In this document: positions 22,139 to 33,501 of the stretch, piece after piece
Layout of the letters: every line of letters starts with the position of its first letter
How positions within the stretch are numbered: the first letter of the stretch is position 1
Source: Tetracentron sinense
Taxonomy: Eukaryota; Streptophyta; Magnoliopsida; Trochodendrales; Trochodendraceae
Reading direction: 5' to 3'
DNA length: 64,000 nucleotides
Assembly (NCBI GenBank): GCA_015143295.1
Contig: CM026554.1
Span: forward strand, 27,063,215 to 27,127,214
Notes under the pieces: generated by a model
Databases searched by the model: none
The model's input: only the letters and a program-made list of their open reading frames with translations
What the model was told of the DNA's origin: nothing
Program-made: the position numbers and the translations under genes

Positions 22139-25001
22139 TGTCACGACCCAAAATCCCCCTAGGAGTTAGGAGACTTTTGGCTTGTGATCGCCGTACCATA
22201 CCATCCTCTCATGACACATAAGGCATACATACCATCCTACAAGAGCATACAAGGCATACTAAATAGTGAACCTAAAAATTTCTAATGACATCAACAGTAT
22301 TCCAAGTACAAGAGTCAACTAAAACTGAAATGTAAATGACATATGTATATGAATCATAACTTAGGTCACTTAACCCAAGTCTGACAAAGTCCCCAAAATA
22401 CATGTCACTCTCTCTCTCAAAACTAGTGGCCACATGTCAAGGCCCTTGTCACCAGCATGCTGATCCCCAGCAAGCTCCTGTTCAACCCTCAGTTCTATAG
22501 CACAATCATTCAACCTGAAACCTACCGACATTACAGTTCGACTGAGCGTTAAATACTTAGTGTGTACAAACTACTAACTAACAATGTTATAAACAGAAAT
22601 CGTAACATGTTTTTCAGGTCAAAGTAAAACGAGTAAGTAAAATCAAATAGGCAAAACCGACATACTTTGAAATCATAGAGTGAAGACCACATTACTTTTC
22701 AAAACATATACTATGCAAGCTCTTCAAAGCATACTTCTAAACAAGGCTTTAAGAACATGACTTTGAGACATTCTTTACAAGCATAGTGTTTCCCTTCTCG
22801 GAACACCTTAGAGATGAGTTCAAAACTTATCAAAGTGATTCCCTTCTCAGAACACCTTAGAGATGAGTTCATAATATACAAGCTTTCAAAGTGATTCCCT
22901 TCTCGGAACACCTTAGAGACGAATTCATACTTTACAAGCTTTCAAAGTGATTCCCTTGTCGGCACACCTTAGAGACGAGTTCATACAAGCTTTCAAAGTG
23001 ATTCCCTTCTCGGAACACCTTAGAGACGAGTTCATACAAGCATTCAAAGTGATTCTCTTCTCGGAACACCTTAGAGACGAGTTCATACTTTACAAGATTT
23101 CAAAGTGATTCCCTTCTCGGAACACCTTAGAGACGAGTGCATTGCTTTCATTGAGCAAGCTTTGAGACTTTGAGCTAATAATAATACTTTGAGCACAATA
23201 CTTAAAAACAAAATCAAAGCACTAAGCAAAACCTCTTTCCGAAACAAGTCCGATTATAACTCCTTTTCAAAACCCAATTCCTTCTTTGAGGCAGAAACCC
23301 TTTTTCTTCCATCCTTTTGATTGAACAAAACCCAATATACAAGTGCAAGTGATCATTTTTGAACAAGATTTAAACAAGAACTTTAAATATAACTTATCTT
23401 AATCATAGTTTATCAATAACAAATCCAAGACCTTAATTTCCCTAGAAAATCCTCCCAAAACTTGAAACCTAGCATAAAACATAACTATACTAAGTTTAGT
23501 AGAGTGTATCTACTCCATTGCATCTAATTAACATGCTTTTTTTCTTACTTTAGATATATTTCATCAAAACTGTGTATTTTTCATAAAAACTAAAGTCTTT
23601 CATCATACTTAATCTTAATGAATCATAACATAGCTCGGTAGTAGAGAGTATCTCACCCTTTCCATCAAAACCCATCTCATTAATATTACTAAGTATGAAG
23701 AAATCTTAACAATCCATTTAAGAGAGTGTATTCACACCTTCTTATCAAAACCCATCCCTTTCCATATTTTCATTTATACAAAAACTCTATTATGTAAACA
23801 CGGTAGGCAAGAAAAACCATTAAACAAAATGGAAATCCCAATTTCATTACTAAGCATCAATGAATTACAACACGAAGAAAGTTAGTAGATTGTTCTACCT
23901 ATCCTAGATCAATCCCTTGATCTAATTCGCTTGAGAAAGCACCGAGGAAGACACCTTAATAGAGAAATGATCTTATCTTTTGGTTCACAACTCAAGCCAA
24001 CACCCAAGCTAAGAACAATCCAAGAAGAACCAACCTTCTCTTCTTCTTCCCCTTTCAAAATCCTTCTCCAACTCTCTCTAGGGTTCTTGTAAACCTTATG
24101 CATGAAATATGGGCTTATATAAGGGTTTGGGGGTTTCTAAAACCCCAAACCACCCTTAAAATATCTATGGGAGTCGGCCACAGCACAAATGAACAGTGCA
24201 CCGGTTGACCAGTCATAAATCCGGTCAACCGGATTGGTACTCATTTTCCTGGTTTTTCCTGCCTCAGTGTTTTGGCCATAACTTTTGACTAGCTTATCAG
24301 ATTTTGATTATTAAACTTGCGTTAGATTCTTCTTTCAAAGAGAAACAACTTTCATGTTTTGTAAAACTCCTAAATTTGAGTTTTACATAGTCTAAATGGG
24401 CCCACAAATAGACTGGTCCAAAATGACTGCTGAATTGACAGCAGACCACCTTTCGGAAACCTTACATTTGACATAACGTACACTAAAAATATGAAACAAT
24501 GTAAAGCATGAACCTTGAATAGGGTTTGAATATCTTTCTAATGGCTCAAGAATCACTCGATTCCGATTAGAGGTGACCAAACTAGAGCTTTCACAAGTTG
24601 AGGGAATGTAAAGACATCCCTCATTCTCGACACTTGGAGTATATCAGACTCTTGTTTCTTCATCCCAAACACCCCACAACAACACTTAAACTATTCTTAT
24701 CATACCTCATAAACCAAGTTACATAATTGACCCTCGGCCTTTACAAGATTTGTGTCCATGACACTATTCACAACCTTGTGAAATGGGTTCCCAGGATTCA
24801 TACTTAAGGTATTTTATACCCTAGATACTTGAGTATTATTATACTCTTGTTTCAAGACTCAACATACACCTATAAAACCCTCACTTCACTTTTCCCAATA
24901 TCAAGAACACATGAGGCCTTAGGCCTTTACACACACTGTACACTACCACTATTCACTACACTATTCATATAAACAATGCCCTCAAATTCCGGGGTTCTAC
25001 A
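22139..25001 (-). mobile_element. Element C: 5' LTR
   Basis: A full LTR of 2863 bp with termini tgtcacgacc and ggttctaca on the plus strand. Its 57-bp array lies at 22780-23140, the inverted-repeat motif near 22536-22566, and a small ccggttgacc/ccggtcaacc cluster at about 24199-24232. It is the intact reference copy that shows what was deleted at the left edge of D. Confidence 0.93.
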
Positions 25002-25929
25002 AGATCATTTTTCATTAAGCTCAGGCTTGTGGCCCTGACTTATATGGCTGCTCAATTGCTTGAGATGCATTGGAATCTGCTCTGTTTCTTCTAACTTTGT
25101 TCATAAAAGTTTCTACCTTTTACCGAGGTTTGATATCCTGACTTCTCATATTTTACAGTATTACTTCAGTGCGTGAACCATCAAGCTTCAAATGGTGGCA
25201 TTGCCCATGTCTTAGACTGCAAATGTCTATCCCGATGATGCCCCAATCTGCTTAGTGAATGCTCTACTTGTATTGATGATTGGAAACCTTAAATTGGTGG
25301 AGTGAATTGAGTGCTTCAAGAGATCATGCAAGCATACTGCAGGTAGTGTCCGTGTAGCCTCAACACTTGCCTTAGCAAAGTGCTAATCTTTGCATGCTTA
25401 CGGTCATTATTGAGCTTTTTCTTACTTGGCTTGGCTCAGTGGGGTCAAGAATCTCTTTTGGAGGTTTATTTTTCTTGCTCATTGACATATGCTACCCCTG
25501 GGTACTATGAAATTGAAGTGGATGGCTTGGTGAATGTTCAGGCAATCCCTCATTAGACCAACAAGCTTAGTTAGCATGAAAAATATTTTGGGTGGTGCTA
25601 GATCACTAGTTCTTCGGAGAAGATATAGGTCATACCATCATGAACTTTTTTGGCATTTTGTAAAAACGGTTTAGTCATGCTTAGAAAAAAGTACCATTTT
25701 ATAGAAAATGACTATATAAGACTTTACTCAAACAAATAATTTTTACAGACTTCCTTGACTATTCGGGCCAACAAAAAACAAAAAGAAAATTTGAACAGAC
25801 GAAGTTTGAAACATGGTCTAATCAATCTCCTAGTAGCAAGCTTGCCGGTGATGCTTCAATCATCTCTTCAACCTTGGAAGCTTGAATGCTACAGAGGCTT
25901 TATTGGGTAGGATGGATGGGCTTGTCTTG

Positions 25930-26095
25930 CTAGACGGGGTATCCAGCTGCAAAGATGTTACCAGGTCCGATTTCGATATTGCCCTAGTCGATTAAATCCG
26001 GGATTGCATGCTTCAGGGTAAAGCATTGGTCAGTGCAATGTCCGGGCCCTTGATGGAATGTGCAGTATTGGCCCACGTGAAAATTGCGTGATGGA
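25930..26095 (-). pseudogene. Element B: Tat-type gag remnant with zinc-knuckle-like motif
   Basis: In one minus-strand frame the residues YCTFHQGPGHCTDQC are followed by FTLKHAIPDLID, a stop, then GNIEIGPG. This is the C-F-H-x4-G-H-x-T-x2-C plus LK-x2-I-x-DLI pattern of Gag in Tat/Ogre-lineage Ty3/gypsy elements. It is the only coding trace found in B and it identifies the lineage. The stop after DLID and the lack of a longer frame show that it is dead. Flanking capsid sequence is not recognisable. Confidence 0.7.
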
Positions 26096-27239
26096 TTGGC
26101 TGGTGGTGGTGTAGGATCTTAAGGTTTGACCAGTCCACTCTGTATGAGGAATGGTAAAAACTGGCATCGCTTATAGGGTAATGGGGTGAACTTTCTGGGT
26201 CGTGCCCTAACCTGGCATGAAATGCAGTCTTAGTTTTGGATGACTGGTTGAGCGGTTCGAGGATGATTTTGGATTTGCTCAAGTGCCGCTGTGAGCCTGT
26301 CGAGAGAATCGATGACACCGCGCATGGTGAGCTGGATGTCCTAAACATTCCTATAGAGGATTTCTGTAATTTTCTCTTGATCTTTTGATTCTTCGTCTTG
26401 CTCCATTTCTTTAGACGGCCTTGATGAGATTGTCTCTCGATTTACCACTCGAGGAAGGATAAGAGTTGAGAACATAGAGCAAGTTGATGCTAGACATGAG
26501 ACTCAAAAGATGAAATGAAGGTGTAAGTGATGACATGATAAACTAAATGACGATACACGGCATGTATAACATAGAACATGACGAGAGCATGCGTAAAATG
26601 TGAGATGGTAATATACAGGATGATGATGATCATGCACAAGATGTGTTGCAAGACATTTTGATGGACCCTTCATGCAAATGAACAACATTATGTTTATGCA
26701 ATGATGAAGATTATGCAATGATGAAGATATGGGTATTGAGTGTTGTGCTTGGGCCAGATCCTATTTATTGATCTTTAAATAAAAGGATAACAAATCAAGC
26801 GATTGTGATATGCTCCTGGGATCTATGATCTGCTGATCTAGGGCATTTTGTTTTCTGGGAATAGTTGCTAGCATTGTTAGTTCATAACCAAGGGAATCCC
26901 TGCGGCTTGATGAGCTTACCCAAATTTGAAGGACCAATTGCCGATGTGATATTGCATGTAGATAGACCAGACTTAATTAGACCTAATGCATGATGATGCG
27001 ATCAAGATATGCACATGATGAATTGAATTTTTAAGCATAATGAATTTGAATTTTGAAAGAAATGACTAAGTTAAACTGATAATAAAATGATGAAGGATGG
27101 TTATGCCAACAAATAAATTTGAATCTTGATAGAAACAAATAGAATAAATTTGAATGAGGATGATGAATTGCAATAGATTGAATGTGAATTAGTCAAAAAA
27201 AAAATTTGATTAAAAATGCAATACTTGAGCTTGATGTAA

Positions 27240-27760
27240 ACTTAGATAAAGAATGGTGATGAAATGAATTGAAATGGATTGAATATGAATTAACCAAAAT
27301 GAGTTTTGATTAAAAAAAATCCGAGTCAAATGGAAACTCAAATGATGAATAGGGGTGATGGTATGGATCGGATATTAATCAAAATAAATTTTAACTAAAA
27401 AAACCTGAGTTAGATGTAACTCAGAAGATGGATGGGTTGGTATGGATTGGATATTAGTCAAAATAAATTTTGACTAAAAAAACCTGAGTTTAAATGTAAA
27501 CTCAGAAAATGGATGATGCTGGTATGGATTAATCAAAATAAAATTTGACTAAAAAACCTGAGTTTAGATGTAAACTCAAAAAATGGATGATGCTGGTATG
27601 GATTAATCAAAATAAAATTTAACTAAAAAAACCTGAGTTTAAATGTAAACTCAAAAGATGGATGATTAAGATTTAATCAAAATAAATTTTGACTAAAAAC
27701 TCTGAGTTTAGATGTAAACTCAGAAGATGGAAGATGCTGGTAAGAATTGAGATTTGAAAT
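27240..27760. repeat. Tandem array in the leader of B (about 70-80-bp unit)
   Basis: There are about six copies with landmarks aatcaaaataaattttgact, aacctgagtttagatg and taaactcagaagatggatga. Each unit holds a short inverted repeat (gagttta...taaactc). Copies differ by small deletions. Confidence 0.8.
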
Positions 27761-28693
27761 GAAATTGAATGAATAGAATTGAAAGAATTAACATATTTTA
27801 AGGGTGAGCTAATTCAACGAGTGTAACCCATTGGGGAGAGTGGATAGGAATTCATTTCATTTATCTAGGTTGTAGGAAACCAGAGCCCAAATGGTTTAAA
27901 ATAAAACTAACAAAAGGAGAGTCCATACAATCCATTTTAATGTGGGTTGGTTGGTTGCCGCTTCACCAGTTTCATCTAGGGTATTAGCCTCACACATGTG
28001 TTGAGTTGGCTAAGAAGGGTTAGGGTTCACACCTATCTAACATCAAATAAGGCTCACACAAGCTTCAAAATAGGTTAGGTATAGGGATAAGGAAATCCCT
28101 ATATCTAAGCAGAAATGAGGGAGCGGCTTAAACCAAGAGCAGAATAGGGTTAAGGTTGTCCCTTCTGACAGGTAGCTCTTGGTTTATGCCCCAACAGTGA
28201 TTTATAATCTACATGCTTATACTGGTATATGCAAGGTTTTGACTATAAGGTTGAGGAGCACCTGACTGTATATGCGACTCCCTGATATAGAACATACCTA
28301 AAAAGGGATGATTGGTGCAAGCAGGAAAGATCAGTCACGTTTACTGGAGATAACCATCCCTCGGTCTATAACTAGTACTTTTCACAGATCTTTGGGCTCT
28401 AGTATCGGGGATAATAGTCCCTCGATTGTAAGCTTACCGGATCCAATCTAGATAGGTGTAGGGTTCTTATTCTATTATGCAATGAATATGAATGTGAATG
28501 CATCAACCAAAATCAAGCAATGAATAAAATGGAACCCTAAGCATGTTGCTAAGTTTTGCAAACAAATGTCTGAGGTTTTAATTAAAAAATGAATGAAATA
28601 ACATATAGATGAAATTGAAAAATTCTGATGTGGTTTCCAGTATTTGATTCAGACTTAGATTTTGGCTTGAATACTGATCTGCGAAACCAAAGT

Positions 28694-28713
28694 TCCTAGC
28701 AGAGATGCCAGCA
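28694..28713 (-). other. Element B: primer-binding site region
   Basis: Directly inside the 5' LTR the minus strand reads tggcatctctgctagg. This resembles the tggcgactctgctgggg sequence often seen downstream of Tat/Ogre 5' LTRs. I recall that pattern from other plant elements and have not checked it here. The tRNA species is not assigned. Confidence 0.5.
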
Positions 28714-29349
28714 GTGAGTACCTAAATTTTAACCGCCCGTTCCTGATCAGGATAAATCCCAAGGAAGAATAAACGATAAATTGTAATTGAAAAGAGAGTC
28801 GCCACCTATCTAATTTTGAGGGAAATAGGCCCCCGAAATGGTTAGATAAGGCATAGTTTGGAAGTCAGAGGTCAGGGTAAAGGATTCAGTTGAGTTAGGG
28901 GAAGGTATTAGGCATCCTTAAACTCCCATCTGGAGATGGTTACCTACTTCCTAAATTTGAATCAAAATGGGGAAACCATAAAGAAGCTTGCAGTTTGATC
29001 TATATGTTGAGCAGGGTAATATTGACTGAAATAAATGAATTGAGATAGACACGAAAAGAACAGAATAGGGATTCTATCCTAGAGGAGCTGAACCCGATCA
29101 GGGTTTCCTACGTATCCACTGTTGGTGAAATAAAGCCGCAAGTAGCTCCGGAAGGCGATTGATGGTTTGATTTGATTGGATGGTTGATTGAAAGGTTTGA
29201 TGGTTTTCACTGATTCAGAAGCGAAAGGTTGGATGATTTGATTTGATGGATTTTGCTGATTTGGGAGTAAAATGGCCTTTTAAGCTCGTGTTGAGGAGCG
29301 ATGGAGCAGTTTAAGCTCGTGTTGGGGAGACTCTAGAGGTGGGTATCGG

Positions 29350-29740
29350 AACAGGGGTTTGACTAGGTAGGTAGGGTTTAACTAGGGACCTAGGGTTAAG
29401 CTAGGATTTAGCTAGGGTTTACCTAGGGTTTAACTAGAGTTAAGTTGGGGTTTACCTAAGGTTTAAGTAGGGTTTACCTAGGATTTAGCTATAATTAGGG
29501 TTTACCTAGGGTTTGATTAGGATTTAGCTAGGGTTAAGCTGGGGTTTAGCTAGGGTTTACCTAGGGTTAAGTTGGAGTTTTCCTAGGGTTTAACTAGAGT
29601 TTACCTATGGTTTACCTAGGGTTAAGCTAGGGTTTACTTAGGGTTTAACTAGGGTTTACCTAAGGTTTGGCTAGGGTTTAGCTAGGGTTAAGCTGGGAAC
29701 CTAGGGTTTAACTAGGGTTTACCTAGGGTTTAGGTAGGGT
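29350..29740. repeat. Telobox-like 10-bp array in the LTR of B
   Basis: There are several dozen near-copies of a 10-bp unit ctagggttta with variants (ctagggttaag, ctagggtttac). It contains tagggttt, close to the plant telomere unit, but the period is 10, not 7, so this is not telomeric DNA. On the minus strand, the element's sense strand, the motif is aaaccctag. Confidence 0.85.
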
Positions 29741-29741
29741 T

Positions 29742-30140
29742 GAATAGGGTTATATTTTAACTAGAATTTGGGCAATGGTTCGACTAGGCGAGGCTATATT
29801 AGAACTGGGATTTGGGCATGGGTTCAACTAGGTGAGGCTATATTTTAACTGGGATTTCAGCAGGGGTTCAACTAGGTGAGGCTATATTGGAACTAAGATT
29901 TGGGCAGGGGTTCGACTGGGCGAGGCTATATTTGAACCAGGATTTGGGCAGGGGTTCGACTAGGCAAGGCTATAATTTAACTGGGATTTGGGCAGAGGTT
30001 CGGCTAGACGAGGCTATATTTGAACTAGGATTTAGGTAGCGGTTTGGCTAGACAAGGCTATATTTTAACTGAGATTTGGGCAGGAGTTTGACTAGGCGAG
30101 GCTATATTTGAACTAGGATTTGAGCAGGGGTTCGACAAGC
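29742..30140. repeat. 43-bp tandem array in the LTR of B
   Basis: There are about nine copies of a unit with gatttgggcaggggttcgac, taggcgaggctata and tttgaact landmarks. The 3' LTR retains about three copies (1738-1880). Confidence 0.88.
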
Positions 30141-30374
30141 AAACAATCTAAGTATTTAAAAGCGATAAAGCAATTTAAAAAAACTTATAAAAGATTAAAA
30201 AGATAGAGTTAGGCAAGATTTTACCTTCTGGGAAACCCAAAAGGGTCTCTGAAAAAGGTCTTGAGAATCGACCCTTTGCAATCAATGTTCTCGGGAATCC
30301 GGAGCGCTACGAGGGGCTTTAAAGAAGAAAAGGGAGAGAGAGGAAAGTAAATGAGTGAAAAGGGGGGTATTTAT

Positions 30375-32756
30375 TGTAACGCCCCGAAATACCCCCTAGG
30401 AGTTTAGGGATATTTTAGGTGTCACACTACGTACCTATCAAACCATCCTGTAATGCACAAGATAAAATACAGTACTAACAACGATAATCAGAGCGCGGAA
30501 GCTAACATATATGCGGAAGCGTAAACAAATTTTCATTTCTTCTAATGATCCAAAATAGTATTCCAAGTTAACATAAATACAAGACATGTCTAAGTCTAAG
30601 GTGGACAGGCCCACCTATCAAAATATCAAAATACACAAGACCCTCTCATACTCTCCCCTCAACAGTAGTCGAGGTATGGCCACCCATCGAGGTCTCGGTC
30701 CGCCTGAGACTGTAATGGAATAGCCGGCTCTCTCTCCTCTATATACTCTTCCTCGACCCAAGGCTCCGGGTCGAGGGCTCCCTCAGTACCTGCCAACATG
30801 AAAGTACGGCTGAGCATGGAATACTCAGCGAGTACAAGCTACTAGCAGACCATAACAATAATAAAAACACACAATAGTAATATCATACAAGCAGTAATAG
30901 AAACATCACAAAAGAAACAGTATAAGGCAAGATACAATACAAGCATCCTGACGTGCGTACATGAATGCGAAAACGCCGATAAAACTCATGCTTGAAAACC
31001 CATGTCATGTCCCGGTATGCCTCGTAGAAATCATGTATGCGTGCATGCATGAATGCATGATCATCATCTTGTAAATCTCCATCTCGTAACTTGTGAGCCA
31101 GAGGCTAGCACCCGAATCTCCCTGGGCTGCCAACCTCCTTGATATGCAATGCACTTGTGAGCCAGAGGTTAGTACCCGAATGTCCCTGGGCTACCAACCT
31201 CCTTGATATGCAATGTTTGGTTTTCTTGTGAGCCAGAGGCTAGTACCCGAATGTCCCTGGGCTACCAACCTCCTTGACATGCAATATTTTCTTGTTGTTC
31301 ATTATATGCACATGTTCTTGAAATCTCGGTTCATGCTATCATGTGTGCTCACGTGCGTGCCAATAATAACAATCGTGGGAATGCGTTTAACAAAAGAGAT
31401 ATGGCATTACAATTCAATTCATAATATTAGCATAGGTAACTTAAGTAATTCACATGACATTGGATCAATTCATCGTGTTCTTTTTAGCGCATATTTTCCA
31501 TCCAAACATCAAGGTAAGTTCATTATTGGTAAAATACTCATCCACCATTTCCATCACACACATCACACAACATACATCTCGACATCCAATCGCCACATCC
31601 AACATTCCATCCTCACATCCACACATTTTCCATTATCTTGTTTATATTTAATGGGGGATAACACATTTCATAAGGAGGAAAACATAATATAAAGAATCAC
31701 ATTTTTATATAGAAAACCTAGATCTTTGCTAGGGTAAGTTAGTAGGGTGTACTAACCTTAGATCAAGGCTTGATCCTTGGTAGAAACCTTGATTGAAGCT
31801 CCAACTTGAAAGAAGAACACCTTTGCTTGAAGGAGACTTGAGTTGGGGAAGAAACCCCTTTCAAAAACGTGCTTGGGTTGCTGCCCTAGCTTGGAGAACG
31901 CTCTCCACGAGTGCTTGAGCCGTGATCTTGGAGAAAAACCGGACTTGAAGTGATCTAGGGTCTCAAAACCCCTTTGATTCTTCTCCAAAAGAAAAAAGCC
32001 TAGCTTAGGAAACCCTTTCTCCTCTCTTCTAATCCCCCAAATCCTCTAAGTGTTGAGAATGAGCCCTAAAGGCTCGGGTTAAACTCTTAAGGTAAGAGTG
32101 AACCGACCAAAAGACCATAATACCCTTACTGAAATTTCTGCAAAAACACGAGTGCCGAACACGTTGAGCTGTGAATAGTGCCAAACACGTTGTGCTGTGA
32201 ATAGTGCTGAACACGTTGTGCTGTGAATAGTGCTGAACACGTTGTGCTGTGAATAGTGCTGAACACATTGTGCTGTGAATAGTGCTGAACACGTTGTGCT
32301 GTGAATAGTGCTGAACACGTTGTCACGTTGTCTTATGTACAACGTGCCCGTCGTGAGCTGTACAACGTACACATTGTTTGCTGTACAACGTACACGTTGT
32401 CTGTTGCACAACGTACCCGTTATCTGTTGCACAACGGATGCACAACGTATACGTTATCAGAGCTAGAGCTACATTATTAGTGCCTTCCGAGCTACGTCCT
32501 TAGTGCCTTCCGAGCTACGTCCTTAGTGCCTTCCGAGCTACGATTGCCTGCAGGTCCAGACTGTTTTGGCCATATCTTTTGACCCGTTCGTCCGATTTTG
32601 ACGATTCAACTTGCGTTGGGTTCATACTTCGAAAAGGAACATTTCTGACATTTCGGAATTTCCAATTTCTTCCTTATTTATTAATTAGACTACAAAAACG
32701 GCCAATTAGCTACGAAGGTGCTATTCATTAAGGATGAAAAAGTCCGGGGTGCTACA
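30375..32756 (-). mobile_element. Element F: solo LTR of a Ty3/gypsy chromovirus-like family
   Basis: The termini are tgtaacgccc and ggggtgctaca, with 5-bp duplications tttat at 30370-30374 and 32757-32761. There is no internal sequence, so it is a solo LTR left by recombination between two LTRs. It shares its U3 with element I and its overall plan with C, G, H, I and K. It carries three copies of a roughly 68-bp unit (gtgagccagaggctagtacc) at 31090-31290 and a palindromic array at 32150-32460. It lies in the 5' LTR of B. Confidence 0.93.
32150..32460. promoter_or_regulatory. Palindromic U3 array in solo LTR F
   Basis: There are about seven copies of a 24-bp unit (aacacgttgtgctgtgaata) followed by acgttgt/acaacgt units in both orientations. 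Many cores are acgt palindromes. The same array, with different copy number, occurs in I at 46150-46630. The flanking sequence on both sides is shared with the LTRs of H and K, which carry an unrelated array in the same slot. Confidence 0.75.
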
Positions 32757-33501
32757 TTTATAGTTTTTCAAAACAGGGGGGCCACTACTTGAATTAGTGC
32801 CCCTATGGATAAAAACCCCGAACAGTGAGGCGGCAATGAACAGTGAGCGGCAAAATGGTGCCACATAGGGGGGGCGCTGTTTGAAGCAGCGCCCCTAGCC
32901 GGATTTCCAAAAAAGGCCTGCCAATAGGGGTAGACCAGTCAAAAGGGCCCAAAAATCAGGCCCAAAAGGGGGCGCTGTTTGAAGCAGTGCCCCTAGCTTA
33001 AGGGAAAAAAATTCTCTGTTTTTTCCTTCGCCACATGGCGCTTTCTGATTCGTCGAAAAGTCGATTTTCTATTTTGAGCACATTTTGAGCCCGAAAATAG
33101 TCAAAATTGAATTGATAAAATCCAGAAAAATATTTTAGATAAAACATGAATTTTTCAATACTTTTCAGGGGCATTTTGGCCATTTTGCACTCTAGGGGTA
33201 TTTTGGTCATTTTCTACCGTTTTAAGTCCAATTTAATCTCAAAAATCGTCACAATTCATCAAAAAATTGTAAAATCATTTTGGACAAAATGAAAAAAATT
33301 CAACACTTTTTTAGGGGTATTTTGGTCATTTTTCACCCCAAGGGCAATTTGGTCAATTTTTTGCTTTTGGGGCATTTTCCAAAAAGTAAAGCCTATTAAA
33401 TTTGACGTGAAAGAAAGGTTTAAAAAGAGTTTTTAGAGAGTTTTTGAAAAGTTTTGAAGGTGCTAAAGAGGCTAAAGGGGTGTAAAATTGGGGTGCTTAC
33501 A

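Larger units (their letters stand above)
7254..25001 (-). mobile_element. Element C: non-autonomous Ty3/gypsy-type element (composite span)
   Basis: The ends are tgtcacgacc and ggttctaca, flanked by the 5-bp duplication agatc at 7249-7253 and 25002-25006. LTRs are 7254-9540 plus 19504-19817 (3' LTR on the minus strand, interrupted by copia element D) and 22139-25001 (5' LTR, 2863 bp). A tRNA-iMet primer site lies at 22123-22134, and a purine tract adjoins the 3' LTR at 19818. The interior is only 2.3 kb (19818-22138) and has no gag or pol, so it is a LARD-like parasite of chromoviruses. Confidence 0.9.
25002..28693 (-). mobile_element. Element B: leader and 5' internal region
   Basis: This internal sequence of B resumes after C. 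It opens with the TSD copy agatc. It contains a gag remnant (25930-26095), a tandem array (about 27240-27760) and otherwise non-coding sequence up to the PBS. Minus-strand frames at 26013-26348 and 26503-26718 are short and broken. I recognise no complete protein. Confidence 0.6.
1738..33501 (-). mobile_element. Element B: non-autonomous Tat/Ogre-like LTR retrotransposon (composite span)
   Basis: On the minus strand the order is 5' LTR (28715-33501), primer-binding site (28694-28713), leader, gag remnant (about 25930-26095), then after nested element C a non-coding 3' UTR with tandem arrays (2870-5710), polypurine tract (2564-2578) and a truncated 3' LTR (1738-2563). The two LTR copies share sequence over 1738-2563 and the matching parts of 29740-33501. 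No reverse transcriptase, RNase H or integrase frame is visible in the roughly 8.4 kb of internal sequence, so mobility must have been supplied in trans. It is inserted in the 5' LTR of E. No clear TSD remains because its left end is truncated. Confidence 0.75.
28715..33501 (-). mobile_element. Element B: 5' LTR, with solo LTR F nested inside
   Basis: The ends are tgagtaccta (28715) and gggtgcttaca (33501). Without F (30375-32756) and one copy of its TSD the LTR is about 2.4 kb. Its outer part shares the gagagtcgccacctat and ggggaaggtattaggca blocks with element L at 63240-63370, showing that B and L belong to related families. It contains two tandem arrays (29350-29740 and 29742-30140) and a paired inverted repeat around gcgctgtttgaagcagcgcc. 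Confidence 0.85.

Noticed and set aside
29350-29740. Interstitial telomere sequence
   Set aside because: The period is 10 bp, not 7, and it is inside an LTR.
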